Translations under genes and position numbers: made by a program
The notes under the pieces: model-generated
Told to the model about the DNA's origin: nothing
Database searches by the model: none
The model's input: only the letters and a program-made list of their open reading frames with translations
Assembly: GCF_004339015.1 (NCBI RefSeq)
Contig: NZ_SMFQ01000003.1
Span: 1,054,001 to 1,118,000, forward strand
Source of the DNA: Cocleimonas flava
GTDB taxonomy: Bacteria; Pseudomonadota; Gammaproteobacteria; Thiotrichales; Thiotrichaceae
Length of the DNA: 64,000 bases
Direction: 5' to 3'
In this document: one piece after another, positions 25,449 to 34,743 of the stretch
Layout of the letters: each line of letters starts with the position of its first letter
Numbering within the stretch: position 1 is the stretch's first letter

Positions 25449-25889
25449 TCAATTTAGCAAAGCTTTGGACTTCTTCTCTTTATATTCTGCCCAATCCGTA
25501 AAGCCAAAAGGAGTCTTTTGTTGACCCGTAATTCTGCGTTTAAGTGCTATCAACTGGATATTCAATTCCGATGAAGATTTAACAAAATGAACCTGCTTAC
25601 CGCTATCTACATGTCCTTTAAAATAGATCATGGCGTTATTTTTATAAGCGATATGATCAATATAGAATGTGACTTGTTTTCCCTGATGTTCAATCTGAAT
25701 ACCTGCTTCATAATCATCATCCAGAGATTTGTGTAGATCATTAATCCAAACTACAACGTCTGTGTTATTAATGTTTTTAATTAATTTAGCACTGATTAAA
25801 ATCTGACAATTAGAAACCGCTTCCTGACTTTTTAATCGGATCGTATTAATAATATCTTCTTTTTCAAAAATTCTACAAGTAGCATCCAT
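25449..25889 (-). CDS. Hypothetical cytoplasmic protein
   Basis: A 146-residue protein without signal or membrane segments. The middle (residues 55-95) alternates in a way that suggests beta strands (AGIQIEHQGKQVTFYIDHIA). The C-terminal FGFTDWAEYKEKKSKA is likely helical. I do not recognise a family. It converges with the DUF533 gene across a shared terminator. Confidence 0.6.
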   Translation of the reverse strand: MDATCRIFEKEDIINTIRLKSQEAVSNCQILISAKLIKNINNTDVVVWINDLHKSLDDDYEAGIQIEHQGKQVTFYIDHIAYKNNAMIYFKGHVDSGKQVHFVKSSSELNIQLIALKRRITGQQKTPFGFTDWAEYKEKKSKALLN

Positions 25890-26402
25890 GCCATCATCCT
25901 TACTTATTATTCTTCCTATCTAAGTAAGTGAAACAAAACCACGCTAAGTTCATAATTTTTATTAGAAAATTAGTTTGTTTACCCTGTAGCACCATAACAT
26001 AGCGTAAAAATGCACTAGTTAGGCATTCATTCTTTTAAATTGCTGCCTGTTATTCCTATACATTTCTCCATTGGCTAGTTACTTGCTCTATTTTATAGCA
26101 TTTAATCCTGAGTCTTTTAACCTGCTCTTAAGTCTAATTATTTCTGATACCCAAGCTACTAAACATAATACGCTATAGCTCTAATTCATTGAGAAGATTG
26201 GTAATTTCTACCTAAATTGCTAAAAAATGGTATAAAAAGTCCTCTTTTTATCCAGCTTTATATTAAATCGTTTGTGGCAATCTCAGGCCATTGCCGATAG
26301 CTCATTGAATATATTAAATTTCCCATGCTACAATCGCGCCTTTTTTCGCTGAGCTGGCTAATCACATAGCGCTAATCGATTGTTCTCATTGAAGGTATTC
26401 CC
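25890..26402. other. 513-nt gene-free region upstream of nhaD
   Basis: The last 130 nt hold a dyad and a sigma70-like promoter for nhaD. The leader between promoter and start is about 65 nt. The rest is AT-rich without recognisable features. Confidence 0.5.
26276..26334 (+). promoter_or_regulatory. Candidate nhaD promoter with upstream dyad
   Basis: -35 TTGAAT (26305-26310) and -10 TACAAT (26329-26334) are 18 bp apart. GGCAAT at 26276-26281 and ATTGCC at 26290-26295 form a dyad just upstream, a possible activator site. Confidence 0.5.
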
Positions 26403-27824
26403 TTGTTCTCTCTCACAAAATTATCACTCATAACCCTTTTATTACTATCCTGTATCAACCCGGCATTTGCATCATCCGCTGCCAGTATGATTCCGCATGA
26501 TTTCACAACAAAAACATTAAGTTGGGTGGCTATTGCAATCTTTGTTATAGCGTATACCTTTGTAATTCTGGAAGATGTGATTCACCTAAGGAAATCAAAG
26601 CCTGTCATTGTGGCAGCCGGTTTAATCTGGATCATTGTTGCAATGTCTTACGCGGGCATCGGACGCTCTGATCAAGTCGATGCTTTTCTTAGCCATAACG
26701 TTCTGGAATACGCTTACCTGTTCTTATTCCTGCTGGTGGCGATGACCTACATCAATACCATGGAAGAACGTGGTGTGTTTGATGCGCTCCGAGGTTGGTT
26801 AATCTCCAAAGGTTTCACCCTTAAAGGTATTTACTGGATTACCGGCGCACTGGCTTTTGTAATCTCGCCGTTAGCAGATAACTTAACAACGGCATTATTG
26901 ATGGCCGCGGTAGTTATATCAGTCTCGGGGGGTCGCTCAGCGATCATGGCAGACAAAACTTTAAAAGGTTTTGTGGTATTAGCCTGTATCAATATTGTGG
27001 TAGCAGCGAATGCAGGCGGCGCATTTAGCCCGTTTGGTGATATCACCACCTTAATGGTGTGGCAAGCAGGTAAAGTGCCTTTCGGTGGCTTCCTCGGTCT
27101 AATGCCAGCTGCCTTGGTAAACTGGTTGATTCCGGCAGTCATTCTTTCTTTCTTTTTACCTAATGCCAAACCTGAGCCTAAAAAAGAAGAAACGCGCCTC
27201 AAATACGGTGCATTTGTCGTCGTTGGTTTATTCATCTTCACAATCGCGCTTGCCGTTACCTTCCATAATGCGTTCCATCTTCCTCCGATGCTGGGCATGA
27301 TGACTGGCTTAGGATTTTTGCAGTTGTATGGTCATCACCTTAAAAACACCGATAAATCACACGTTGATGATAATCGCATTGGTCGTTTTGATATCTACAA
27401 CCAGTTACAACGCTCGGAGTGGGACACCTTGATGTTTTTCTATGGCGTTATCTTATGTGTGGGTGGTTTAGGCGCATTGGGCTATCTTGCGCAAGTTTCA
27501 GGTCTACTTTATGGCGTTTTAGGACCTACCTATGCCAATATTCTAGTGGGTGTGATGTCAGCGATTGTAGATAACATTCCGGTAATGTTTGCCGTGCTCA
27601 GCATGAACCCTGAACTAACACAAGGTCAGTGGTTATTGGTGACATTAACCGCTGGTGTTGGTGGATCATTACTTTCTGTTGGGTCTGCAGCAGGTGTTGC
27701 ACTTATGGGTCAAGCACGTGGCATATACACGTTTATGTCACACCTTAAATGGGCATGGGCAATTGCTTTGGGATATATCGCCAGTATTGGCGTTCACATG
27801 GTTATTTATGATCTTTCGTTTTAA
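26403..27824 (+). CDS. nhaD: NhaD-type Na+/H+ antiporter
   Basis: This 473-residue antiporter has a cleavable-looking leader and about 12 membrane segments. NhaD features include LEYAYLFLFLLVAMTYINTM, ISPLADNLTTALLMAAVV, NAGGAFSPFGDITTLMVW and the late VGVMSAIVDNIPVMFAVLSM. NhaD exports Na+ or Li+ in exchange for protons and is typical of marine and halophilic bacteria. It starts at a TTG with GAAGG 8 nt upstream. Confidence 0.93.
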   Translation: MFSLTKLSLITLLLLSCINPAFASSAASMIPHDFTTKTLSWVAIAIFVIAYTFVILEDVIHLRKSKPVIVAAGLIWIIVAMSYAGIGRSDQVDAFLSHNVLEYAYLFLFLLVAMTYINTMEERGVFDALRGWLISKGFTLKGIYWITGALAFVISPLADNLTTALLMAAVVISVSGGRSAIMADKTLKGFVVLACINIVVAANAGGAFSPFGDITTLMVWQAGKVPFGGFLGLMPAALVNWLIPAVILSFFLPNAKPEPKKEETRLKYGAFVVVGLFIFTIALAVTFHNAFHLPPMLGMMTGLGFLQLYGHHLKNTDKSHVDDNRIGRFDIYNQLQRSEWDTLMFFYGVILCVGGLGALGYLAQVSGLLYGVLGPTYANILVGVMSAIVDNIPVMFAVLSMNPELTQGQWLLVTLTAGVGGSLLSVGSAAGVALMGQARGIYTFMSHLKWAWAIALGYIASIGVHMVIYDLSF

Positions 27825-27853
27825 TAGTTGGGTATAGATAAAAGTAGTAAACC

Positions 27854-27880
27854 CACCCCCCTACTTTAAGCGACATTTTT
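27854..27880 (+). repeat. C6TACTT element, exact core
   Basis: Exact core, then TAAGCGACA and five T. It lies 29 nt past the nhaD stop, between convergent genes. Confidence 0.85.
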
Positions 27881-27947
27881 GTAACAAAATAAAATCACAG
27901 CGCTAAACGAGAACCTCTACAGTAATCGTATAGCGCTGTTTATTTTT

Positions 27948-28679
27948 TTATTTCCGTGCATCTTTTATATACATAACCGAGCCATCATTCCTCATTTCTA
28001 TATCAAATAACTCGCTGGCTCTTATCAAATCACCTAGCTTTCTGTAGCCATAGTTTATGGATGAGAAGGAGCTGTTATTGGAAATATAGTGACCGACGTG
28101 ACTCATGTGTGCCCAACCATCATCTTCTGATGATTGCTCAACAGCGGTTCTTAATAACTTCACCAGTGCGTTATCACGTCTAAGTTCAGCTTTACTTTTC
28201 TTGGCCTTTTTAGTGGAGGTATTGTCTGTTTTCTCTTTTTCTTCTTGGGCTAGATTTTCTGTGAAGATAAATGGCGAACATGCATCAACGAATGGCTGCG
28301 GCGTTTTCTTTTCACCAAAACCATAGACAGGTAGGCCACTCTCAAGGATTCTTAGCACCAATGGGGTAAAGTCACTGTCGCTAGTCATCAACGCAAACGC
28401 ATCGATACTGCCACTGTAGAGCAAATCCATCGCGTCGATAATCATCGCAGAGTCAGTCGCGTTTTTACCTTTGGTATAAGCAAATTGCTGCATCGGCCTT
28501 ATGGCATTTGGATGTAAACGATTAATCCAGCCAGATAACGATGAGTTGTTCCAGTCCCCATGTGCATGTCGCACATTGACCATACCGTACTTCGCTAGTT
28601 CTTCTAAAACCCCTTCTATTGAATTGTGACTTACATTATCGCAATCGATAAGTAATGCTATTCTTTTTCTTTCTGACAC
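27948..28679 (-). CDS. NYN-domain nuclease-like protein with LOTUS/OST-HTH domain
   Basis: The N-terminal NYN (PIN-like) domain shows its acidic residues in IALLIDCDNVSHN, KNATDSAMIIDAMDL and LMTSDSDFTPLVLRI. The C-terminal 75 residues form an OST-HTH/LOTUS domain (LVKLLRTAVEQSSEDDGW through YRKLGDLIRASELFDI). A charged linker lies between. Such proteins are thought to bind and cut RNA. I start it at the GTG at 28679, preceded by GGGAG with 5-nt spacing. A start 21 nt further out is less likely. About 243 residues. Confidence 0.88.
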   Translation of the reverse strand: MSERKRIALLIDCDNVSHNSIEGVLEELAKYGMVNVRHAHGDWNNSSLSGWINRLHPNAIRPMQQFAYTKGKNATDSAMIIDAMDLLYSGSIDAFALMTSDSDFTPLVLRILESGLPVYGFGEKKTPQPFVDACSPFIFTENLAQEEKEKTDNTSTKKAKKSKAELRRDNALVKLLRTAVEQSSEDDGWAHMSHVGHYISNNSSFSSINYGYRKLGDLIRASELFDIEMRNDGSVMYIKDARK

Positions 28680-28843
28680 AAAAACTCCCAGTGTACACAC
28701 TCTAATGATTAAACATGACGCACAAACAGTCAGTTTGTTACGTCATCTGATTGTAAACACATCCCCACTGCTTTTGAAAGACAACTCGTTTTTAGTTAGT
28801 AAAAACGTGTTGAATTTATACAGAGTCAGAGGCTTGTTTCATC

Positions 28844-30685
28844 CTAATCATTAGAATTTTCATTCTTTTGATTGTTTTTCTTATGCTCATTGTTGTCATC
28901 AGAAGACGAATCGTCTCCTTCATACACCACAATTTCTACTGGCTTATGGTAGATCAAATTACTAACATCCACGGTATCACCATATTTTTCTTTGATTGCC
29001 TTGATGGCTCTAGCGCGCTTGTCGAAGAAGTGTGCAGCACCGATTTTCTTATATAAACCAGAACGTTTCAGTGCATCTTCTACTTTGAATTTAATCCGTG
29101 AAATATAGAATTCGATGCCCGCTTCAGCTAACCGTTCAGACATATGGCTCAGCATTTCTTCACCCGTTGCATCAATCTGATCAACCGCTTCCAGATCTAA
29201 CACCAGTACTTTCAGCTCAGGTTTATCTGCGACTGCATTCAACATTTTACGTTCGAGATAACCAGCATTGGCAAAATACAAATCGCCGTCATATCGATAG
29301 AAGGCAACCGTCTTACTGGTTTTAAGCGCATTCAATCTGGCATCACGATAAACACCTTCTTCGGTGAGTGACACCTCGGCAAAATGAGGTGTCATGGTGC
29401 GGTATAAATAGAACAACAGTGATAAACCGATACCAATAAAGATGCCCCATTCAAGATGCGGTGCAAAATAAAGCGTAGAAGCAAACACCGCCAGCGTGAC
29501 AAAACCATCGTGCGGATTGACTGTCCATGCGTGTTTGAAAGGCTGTAATTGAATCAGGCCGATAACCGCGATAATGATTACGGCTGCCAGCGTAGCAACC
29601 GGCAAATGGTATAAAAGTGGTGTTAAGAACAACAAGGTAATACCAACAATAATACCGGACACGATTGCGGCAAAACCCGTTTTTGCACCGGCATCAAAAG
29701 CCACTGCCGTACGTGAGAAAGAACCAGAAACCGCATAACCCTGGGTTACACCAGCGACCAGATTTGCCAGACCTTTACCAACCATTTCCTGATCAGCTGA
29801 TAAATGCTGGCGCGTTTTAGAAGCCACCGCTTTTGCAATAGAAAATGCTTCAACAAAGCTCAATAAAGCAATCATAAATGCAGGTAAAAGTAAGTTAGAT
29901 AAATGATCTGGATTGATTGATGGCGCTTTAAAAGCGGGTAAACCACTGTTAACTTCAGCGACAATTTTACCGCCCATGCCTTCAAAACCAATCGCCCATG
30001 AGACTAAAATCGAGATCACTACCGTGAATAAAATACCGGGTAATCGTGGTGTGAATTTCTTGAATCCGAGTAACAATAATAAAGAAAACGCACCCATCAT
30101 TAAGGTCGGCATATGTGTTTCATTGGGAATCGCTTTCAATAGATTCCACAGGGTTTCGTACAAATGACTACCCGATTCGACATCGATACCAAGTAATTTG
30201 CCTAGTTGTAAACTACTTATCACTATCGCAGCCGCATTGGTAAAACCAATCACCACCGGATGCGACAGGAAATCCACCATCACGCCCAGGCGCAATAAAC
30301 CTAGAACAACTTGCATAATGCCCGCAAGAATCGCAATCATCGCGGCATAGGCAATATATTGTTCGGGCTCTAATCCCAGTGGGATCAGTGCAGCTGCAGT
30401 CATCAATGAGATGATAGCCACCGGGCCATTTTGTAATTGCCGAGATGAGCCAAATAAAGCCGCTACTATAGGCACCAGGAATGCAGCATATAAACCCATT
30501 TGCGGTGGCAAACCGGCTAACTGCGCATACGCCATGGACTGGGGTATCAACACTAGGGCAACGGTAATGCCAGCGATTATATCTGCCCTTAATATCTCTG
30601 GTTTCTTCAGTTCAAAGATCCAGTCCAGAAACGGCACAAAACGCTTCTTACCATCGTTTACTAACTGTATTAAATAATCGTTCAT
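28844..30685 (-). CDS. SulP-family anion transporter with STAS domain
   Basis: This 613-residue transporter has an SLC26/SulP membrane part. The signature GITVALVLIPQSMAYAQLAG lies near 39-58 and VSGSFSRTAVAFDAGAKTG near 319-337. A cytosolic STAS domain lies at about 440-555, with LVLDLEAVDQIDATGEEML. Substrates in this family include sulfate, bicarbonate and other anions. The last 30 residues are a low-complexity Asp/Asn/Lys tail. It is monocistronic. Confidence 0.92.
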   Translation of the reverse strand: MNDYLIQLVNDGKKRFVPFLDWIFELKKPEILRADIIAGITVALVLIPQSMAYAQLAGLPPQMGLYAAFLVPIVAALFGSSRQLQNGPVAIISLMTAAALIPLGLEPEQYIAYAAMIAILAGIMQVVLGLLRLGVMVDFLSHPVVIGFTNAAAIVISSLQLGKLLGIDVESGSHLYETLWNLLKAIPNETHMPTLMMGAFSLLLLLGFKKFTPRLPGILFTVVISILVSWAIGFEGMGGKIVAEVNSGLPAFKAPSINPDHLSNLLLPAFMIALLSFVEAFSIAKAVASKTRQHLSADQEMVGKGLANLVAGVTQGYAVSGSFSRTAVAFDAGAKTGFAAIVSGIIVGITLLFLTPLLYHLPVATLAAVIIIAVIGLIQLQPFKHAWTVNPHDGFVTLAVFASTLYFAPHLEWGIFIGIGLSLLFYLYRTMTPHFAEVSLTEEGVYRDARLNALKTSKTVAFYRYDGDLYFANAGYLERKMLNAVADKPELKVLVLDLEAVDQIDATGEEMLSHMSERLAEAGIEFYISRIKFKVEDALKRSGLYKKIGAAHFFDKRARAIKAIKEKYGDTVDVSNLIYHKPVEIVVYEGDDSSSDDNNEHKKNNQKNENSND

Positions 30686-30720
30686 TATTCCCCTATACGG
30701 TCTCTTTTATTATCTTTGCT

Positions 30721-30767
30721 GTACTTTAGTTAGTACTTTAATTAGCACTTTAAATAGTACTTTTTTT
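30721..30767. repeat. 12-bp tandem array, four units
   Basis: GTACTTTAGTTA, GTACTTTAATTA, GCACTTTAAATA and GTACTTTTTTT follow one another directly in the 5' region of the sulP gene. Confidence 0.85.
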
Positions 30768-30926
30768 GAGTGAGTCAAAAACTATGATTCATAGTATTTC
30801 ATTATAATCATAAAGATAGCAGAATCTGATTAACAGTTTTCTATAATCTATTTTATTTATGGATTAATTAATCATATTTAAGGCTATTCAAAACAATAGC
30901 ATCACATTTAAGTATCACATAAGAGG

Positions 30927-30952
30927 AAAAAGTGCCCCAATGTACGGGGGTG
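30927..30952 (-). repeat. C6TACTT element, variant
   Basis: On the minus strand: CACCCCCGTACATTGGGGCA, then C and five T. It lies in a divergent gap where no transcript should end. Confidence 0.75.
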
Positions 30953-31006
30953 GCTTAATAGCTAAACGATAAAAATCCTTATTGTCTATCAGGTCTTAAC
31001 AATGTC

Positions 31007-31432
31007 TTTGCGAAACTTATCGCTGTCGTTAATGACAGTCATGAACTGGCAGGAAGTAAAAACATTCGTTTAGCCGAGTTAAAAAATGAAAAGTTTATTA
31101 TTTATTAATAGAGATCAAGCACTTGGACTATTTGATGAAACCCTCTCACTATGCAAGGAATCCGGTTTTTCACCCAATATCATTAGCCAGCCCCCGATAC
31201 ATGCAAACCTTAGTCACAGAAACAGCGGCAGGTATAGGTGTAGCGATTGCCCCCCTTTTGTATGAGTAAGTTATATAGCCAAGGCTGTCACTTTCTTAAC
31301 TTAGAAAAAATAAATATGAAAATTCCATTATAGCTTCAATATAATAAAAATAACCACGCCGCAACAATCAAAGCATTTGTGGATATAGCTTTAAATGCTA
31401 AGGTCGAAATACAACAAAGCATGAAACATTAA
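31007..31432 (+). pseudogene. LysR-family regulator remnant (effector domain only)
   Basis: Pieces of a LysR effector domain are readable in successive frames. They are LIAVVNDSHELAGSKNIRL then ELKNEKFIIY; after a stop, INRDQALGLFDETLSL and CKESGFSPNIISQ; after a frameshift, MQTLVTETAAGIGVAIAPLL; and finally AATIKAFVDIALNAKVEI. At least two stops and two frameshifts interrupt it, and the DNA-binding domain is gone. It looks like an old, decaying regulator gene. Confidence 0.8.
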
Positions 31433-31470
31433 GGCTTAAAAATTCAATAACCAACTAAGAGTTAAGTAAT

Positions 31471-32214
31471 ATGAAATCAGGCTTATCTATTCAAACAACT
31501 ATCATTTCAAGTTTATTTGCAGTTTCGATATTCTTTATTTTTGCAAGTACACCTGCTTCTGCAGAAACTCATAACATATCTAATACTTCAAACACATCTG
31601 CAACAAAATCCGACTCTATTAATAGATCGATAGATTTATTTGGGCTTAAATTAGGTCAATCCATTACTGAGGTAAAAAGTATTCTGACAAATACCTTCAA
31701 AATCAAAAAAGAAATGATTAAAGAAGGCCGTTGGTTTCAACCAGAAATTGAAGGTTTAGATGTTGATGCTTTAACTATTAGTAATATCGAGCTACCGTTA
31801 CAATTTAAACCTGATAGTCCCCCTATTTCAGTCAAATTAGAAAAACTTGAAATATTATTTACCTTGAAGCTCCCGATATCTGAGCCCAGAAGATCTGCAT
31901 CAAAATTTATTGTGTTCTGGTTTGAGAAAACCCCTGAGGTACAAGCCTTGGTTAAGGATTACGCATTAAATAAACTGGGTAAGCCTTTAATTGATAATGA
32001 AGACGGTTATCAGTGGTGTAATTATATAAGCGAGGACAAACAGTCTTGTATCACCAGTTGTGATTTATCTAAGCCTGATCAATTTTGTCCACCCAATCCG
32101 TCCATTGGCTTGATGGAAGCTTCGTCTAAAATTTATTCACTCGCTATTACAGATTACTCTATGGATACTAATACAGGAAATGCTTTGAAGGTATTGAAAT
32201 CTAAATCAAAATAA
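31471..32214 (+). CDS. Exported hypothetical protein
   Basis: A 247-residue protein with a clear signal peptide (hydrophobic to about residue 27, then ASTPASAETHN). After it comes a domain beginning RSIDLFGLKLGQSITEVKS, a pattern seen in small periplasmic proteins whose first strand and helix read FGLxLGxSxxEV. Four Cys near residues 190-210 (CNY, SCITSCD, QFC) could form disulfides. Function unknown. Confidence 0.65.
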   Translation: MKSGLSIQTTIISSLFAVSIFFIFASTPASAETHNISNTSNTSATKSDSINRSIDLFGLKLGQSITEVKSILTNTFKIKKEMIKEGRWFQPEIEGLDVDALTISNIELPLQFKPDSPPISVKLEKLEILFTLKLPISEPRRSASKFIVFWFEKTPEVQALVKDYALNKLGKPLIDNEDGYQWCNYISEDKQSCITSCDLSKPDQFCPPNPSIGLMEASSKIYSLAITDYSMDTNTGNALKVLKSKSK

Positions 32215-32262
32215 TTAGTTTAACCCTAAACTTAGCTTGTTCAATTCATCTGCAGAAGAATT

Positions 32263-32289
32263 AAAAAAATGCCCGTAAGTAGGGGGGTG
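32263..32289 (-). repeat. C6TACTT element, exact core
   Basis: On the minus strand: exact core, then ACGGGCA and seven T. It lies between two plus-strand genes, so it points against local transcription. Confidence 0.9.
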
Positions 32290-32490
32290 TAAAAAAACCG
32301 TCATTATTATTCTTTTTACGAGGCTAATGTGCGTTTAACCATTCATGAACAATAATTAATGTAAAAGACCCATTTTTGTGTCCAATTCAACGCCAAAATA
32401 GTATCTAATCTTTCATTACAAAATCATCAATAATCGCCGAATAAAGGTCTGATTATTTCAAAACTTATATACCCTGTTTAAAGGTAAATC

Positions 32491-33141
32491 ATGACAACAT
32501 TAAAAGAACAAACCGACGCTAAGATTGAAGAGTCTCGCCGAGCTAACCCTGAGTTTATGAAAGGCGTCGAAGATGTTATTAAGCAGGCAAAAGACTTCCA
32601 ACAAGGTAGCAACGCTGTTGAAACGGGTACGCAAGCACCTGGTTTCGAATTACCAGATCCAGAAGGTAAATTAATATCGTTGCCTGATTTACTGGCAAAA
32701 GGCCCTGCCGTAGTGACTTTTTATCGTGGTAGTTGGTGTCCTTACTGCAATTTACAGCTTAGAGCTTTGCAAGCACGTTTAGCTGATATTCATGCGCTAG
32801 GTGCTGAATTAGTTGCTATTAGCCCACAAGTACCTGATGGGTCGATGACAGAGAATGCGATTAGTGAAATGGACTTCATCGTACTCTCTGACCAAAACGC
32901 CAAGGTAGCTGCTGAATATGGTGTGGCTTGGGAAGTTCCAGAATTTCTTGTGGAGCATATGAAAGTAGACCGTCAGCTTGATCTCGAAGAAATCAATAAT
33001 GGAAATGGCAGCATACTTCCAATTCCTGCCACTTTTGTTTTAGATACTGATGGTGTCATTACATGGCGCTTTGTCGATGTTGATTACCGCACGCGCTCTG
33101 AGCCTGAAGATATTATCAAGGCGCTACAGAAGTTGTCTTAA
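32491..33141 (+). CDS. Peroxiredoxin-like (AhpC/TSA) protein
   Basis: The 216 residues form a thioredoxin-fold AhpC/TSA protein. Key features are PGFELPDPEGKLISLPDLL, then VVTFYRGSWCPYCNLQLRAL with Cys at both ends of the CPYC motif, and the late IPATFVLDTDGVITWRFVD. It probably reduces peroxides using thiols. It is followed 46-60 nt later by a thioredoxin-like gene on the same strand, which could supply electrons. Confidence 0.88.
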   Translation: MTTLKEQTDAKIEESRRANPEFMKGVEDVIKQAKDFQQGSNAVETGTQAPGFELPDPEGKLISLPDLLAKGPAVVTFYRGSWCPYCNLQLRALQARLADIHALGAELVAISPQVPDGSMTENAISEMDFIVLSDQNAKVAAEYGVAWEVPEFLVEHMKVDRQLDLEEINNGNGSILPIPATFVLDTDGVITWRFVDVDYRTRSEPEDIIKALQKLS

Positions 33142-33202
33142 GCGATTCTTACGACCTCATTAGAATACAGGTTTAATAGTTACCTCATTGATCGCCAACC
33201 CT

Positions 33203-33532
33203 ATGAAACAAATTACCGATATTACACTGATAGAAAGCCAATCTGCTCAAAGCGCTTTGTTTATTCTCTTTGGTGGTCCATCTTGCGGCGTTTGCAAAAG
33301 TATTCGCCCACAACTTGAGTCTATGCTGAAAGAACACTTCCCTGAAATTCAAAGCGCTTATATTGACTGCGAAACATCACCTGAAATCTGCGCGCAATTC
33401 AGTGTATTTAGTCTGCCAGTGGTGAAAGTATTTATTGAAGGTAAGCTAGTCGCGGAAGAGTTTGGTGCTTTTAGTCTTTCTCAACTACGCGATAAATTAG
33501 AAAGATACTATTCTATGTGGCTTAGCCAATAA
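33203..33532 (+). CDS. Thioredoxin-family protein
   Basis: A small thioredoxin fold of about 109 residues with redox motif CGVC (GGPSCGVCKSIRPQL), and later the cis-Pro region FSVFSLPVVKVFIEGK. I choose the ATG at 33203 (MKQITDITLI) over the TTG 15 nt before it, though neither has a strong ribosome site. It lies next to the peroxiredoxin-like gene. The 3' end lies inside a 17-bp tandem array. Confidence 0.85.
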   Translation: MKQITDITLIESQSAQSALFILFGGPSCGVCKSIRPQLESMLKEHFPEIQSAYIDCETSPEICAQFSVFSLPVVKVFIEGKLVAEEFGAFSLSQLRDKLERYYSMWLSQ

Positions 33533-33568
33533 TGTGGCTTGGCGAATAGTATGGCTTAGCGAATAGTC
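33518..33568. repeat. 17-bp tandem array overlapping a stop codon
   Basis: Three units: TGGCTTAGCCAATAATG, TGGCTTGGCGAATAGTA and TGGCTTAGCGAATAGTC. The thioredoxin stop codon is in the first unit, so the last codons (WLSQ) are part of the array. Confidence 0.85.
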
Positions 33569-33644
33569 GTTGATGACAATCAAGTGCGCTAAGTTTATAT
33601 TACCCGTTATTTTAGCCAGCTAATTTCAAAATAAGGATACTCAA

Positions 33645-33893
33645 ATGACAGACACTCAATCGCGACCGCCATTACCGGATAGACTTTCGGGGAATCCTCG
33701 CAGCCCTCATCATGTAGAAGAAATCTTCCAGCACGAGATAGGCATTTTATTTAACAAAAAAGAACGCAACGATGTTGAAGAATACTGCATTAGTGAAGGC
33801 TGGATAAAAGTGGCTTCGCCTAAAGCTCTGGATCGTCGTGGACAACCACTATTGATTACATTGAAAGGAACGGTTGAAGCCTTTTATCGTTGA
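33645..33893 (+). CDS. DUF3297-family small protein
   Basis: The 82 residues match DUF3297: PLPDRLSGNPRSPHHVEEIF, GILFNKKERNDVEEYC and the C-terminal TLKGTVEAFYR. The function of this family is unknown. AAGGA lies a few nt before the ATG. Confidence 0.85.
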   Translation: MTDTQSRPPLPDRLSGNPRSPHHVEEIFQHEIGILFNKKERNDVEEYCISEGWIKVASPKALDRRGQPLLITLKGTVEAFYR

Positions 33894-34004
33894 GTTTTCC
33901 TCCCGCTTTCGGTCTTGATATCCCTATCTATAAGACATCCTCGTAGCCAAAATAAGTAATAAGTGCAGAAATAAGTAGAAGTTATAAGTAGAAGTAATCA
34001 ATAA

Positions 34005-34544
34005 ATGTTTGAAGTTTTCATTTTAGCCATTGCCCTGAGCATGGACGCTTTCGCCGTTTCTATCGGCCTTGGTTCTAAACACTTAACAAAAACAAAATCA
34101 CTTTCGATTAGAGCTGCGATCTACTTTGGTGTGTTTCAAGGCATTATGCCTTTGATAGGGTTTATCGGCGGCAAAAGTGTTTTCGGATGGATCAATCATT
34201 ATGCGCACTGGATCGCTTTTTTACTGCTGATTCTGATTGGTGGAAAAATGATTTATGACTCACTCACTGATGGCATCGAAGAATTTATCTCCGATATTAC
34301 GCACAAAGTTCTACTCGCTCTGGCTATCGCAACAAGCATCGATGCCATGGCAGCGGGCTTCACCCTAACGCTGCTTGAAGTCAATCCTTTCCTCGCTTGC
34401 ATAATTATTGGCTTCACCACGTTTCTCTTTAGTGGGCTTGGTGTCTTTATTGGCGCCAAGAGTGGCACCTGGTTAGAAAGTAAGGCAGAGCTTGTTGGTG
34501 GTACTGTCCTTATTTTAATCGGTTTTAAAATACTACTCTTTTAG
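34005..34544 (+). CDS. mntP: Manganese efflux pump MntP
   Basis: This 179-residue membrane protein has six hydrophobic segments in two repeats. Each begins with the family's Asp motif: [14 protein letters not shown] near 10-23 and [13 protein letters not shown] near 108-120. MntP exports Mn2+. I looked for a yybP-ykoY manganese riboswitch in the 110-nt leader and saw none. Confidence 0.92.
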   Translation: MFEVFILAIALSMDAFAVSIGLGSKHLTKTKSLSIRAAIYFGVFQGIMPLIGFIGGKSVFGWINHYAHWIAFLLLILIGGKMIYDSLTDGIEEFISDITHKVLLALAIATSIDAMAAGFTLTLLEVNPFLACIIIGFTTFLFSGLGVFIGAKSGTWLESKAELVGGTVLILIGFKILLF

Positions 34545-34551
34545 ATGACGT

Positions 34552-34578
34552 AAAAAAGTGCCTATAAGTAGGGGGGTG
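34552..34578 (-). repeat. C6TACTT element, exact core
   Basis: On the minus strand: exact core, then ATAGGCAC and six T. It starts 8 nt past the mntP stop. Confidence 0.9.
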
Positions 34579-34743
34579 CCTTAAATCATAAGAAAGAGAA
34601 TCGCAGTAGAAATCATTAGGCTAATCATTAAGGGGATGTATAGGCTGGTTTTTCAGCACCATTAAATGTTATGTTTGTCGCCATGATTATCGCTAGATAA
34701 GTCTTTATAAACGCGAAATCATTCCAGAAAAACGAGTGCACTT

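Larger units (their letters stand above)
30686..31006. other. Gene-free stretch upstream of sulP
   Basis: It holds a 12-bp tandem array (30721-30767) and a reversed C6TACTT element (30927-30952). No gene is visible until the LysR remnant at 31007. Confidence 0.6.

Noticed and set aside
26335-26402. Na+ or Li+ riboswitch in the nhaD leader
   Set aside because: The leader is short and I could not match a known riboswitch core. A covariance search would settle it.
26831-27298. 155-codon minus-strand frame over nhaD
   Set aside because: It lies wholly inside the well-supported nhaD gene and its product shows no protein-like pattern.
33894-34004. yybP-ykoY manganese riboswitch before mntP
   Set aside because: The conserved core is not visible in the 110-nt leader.
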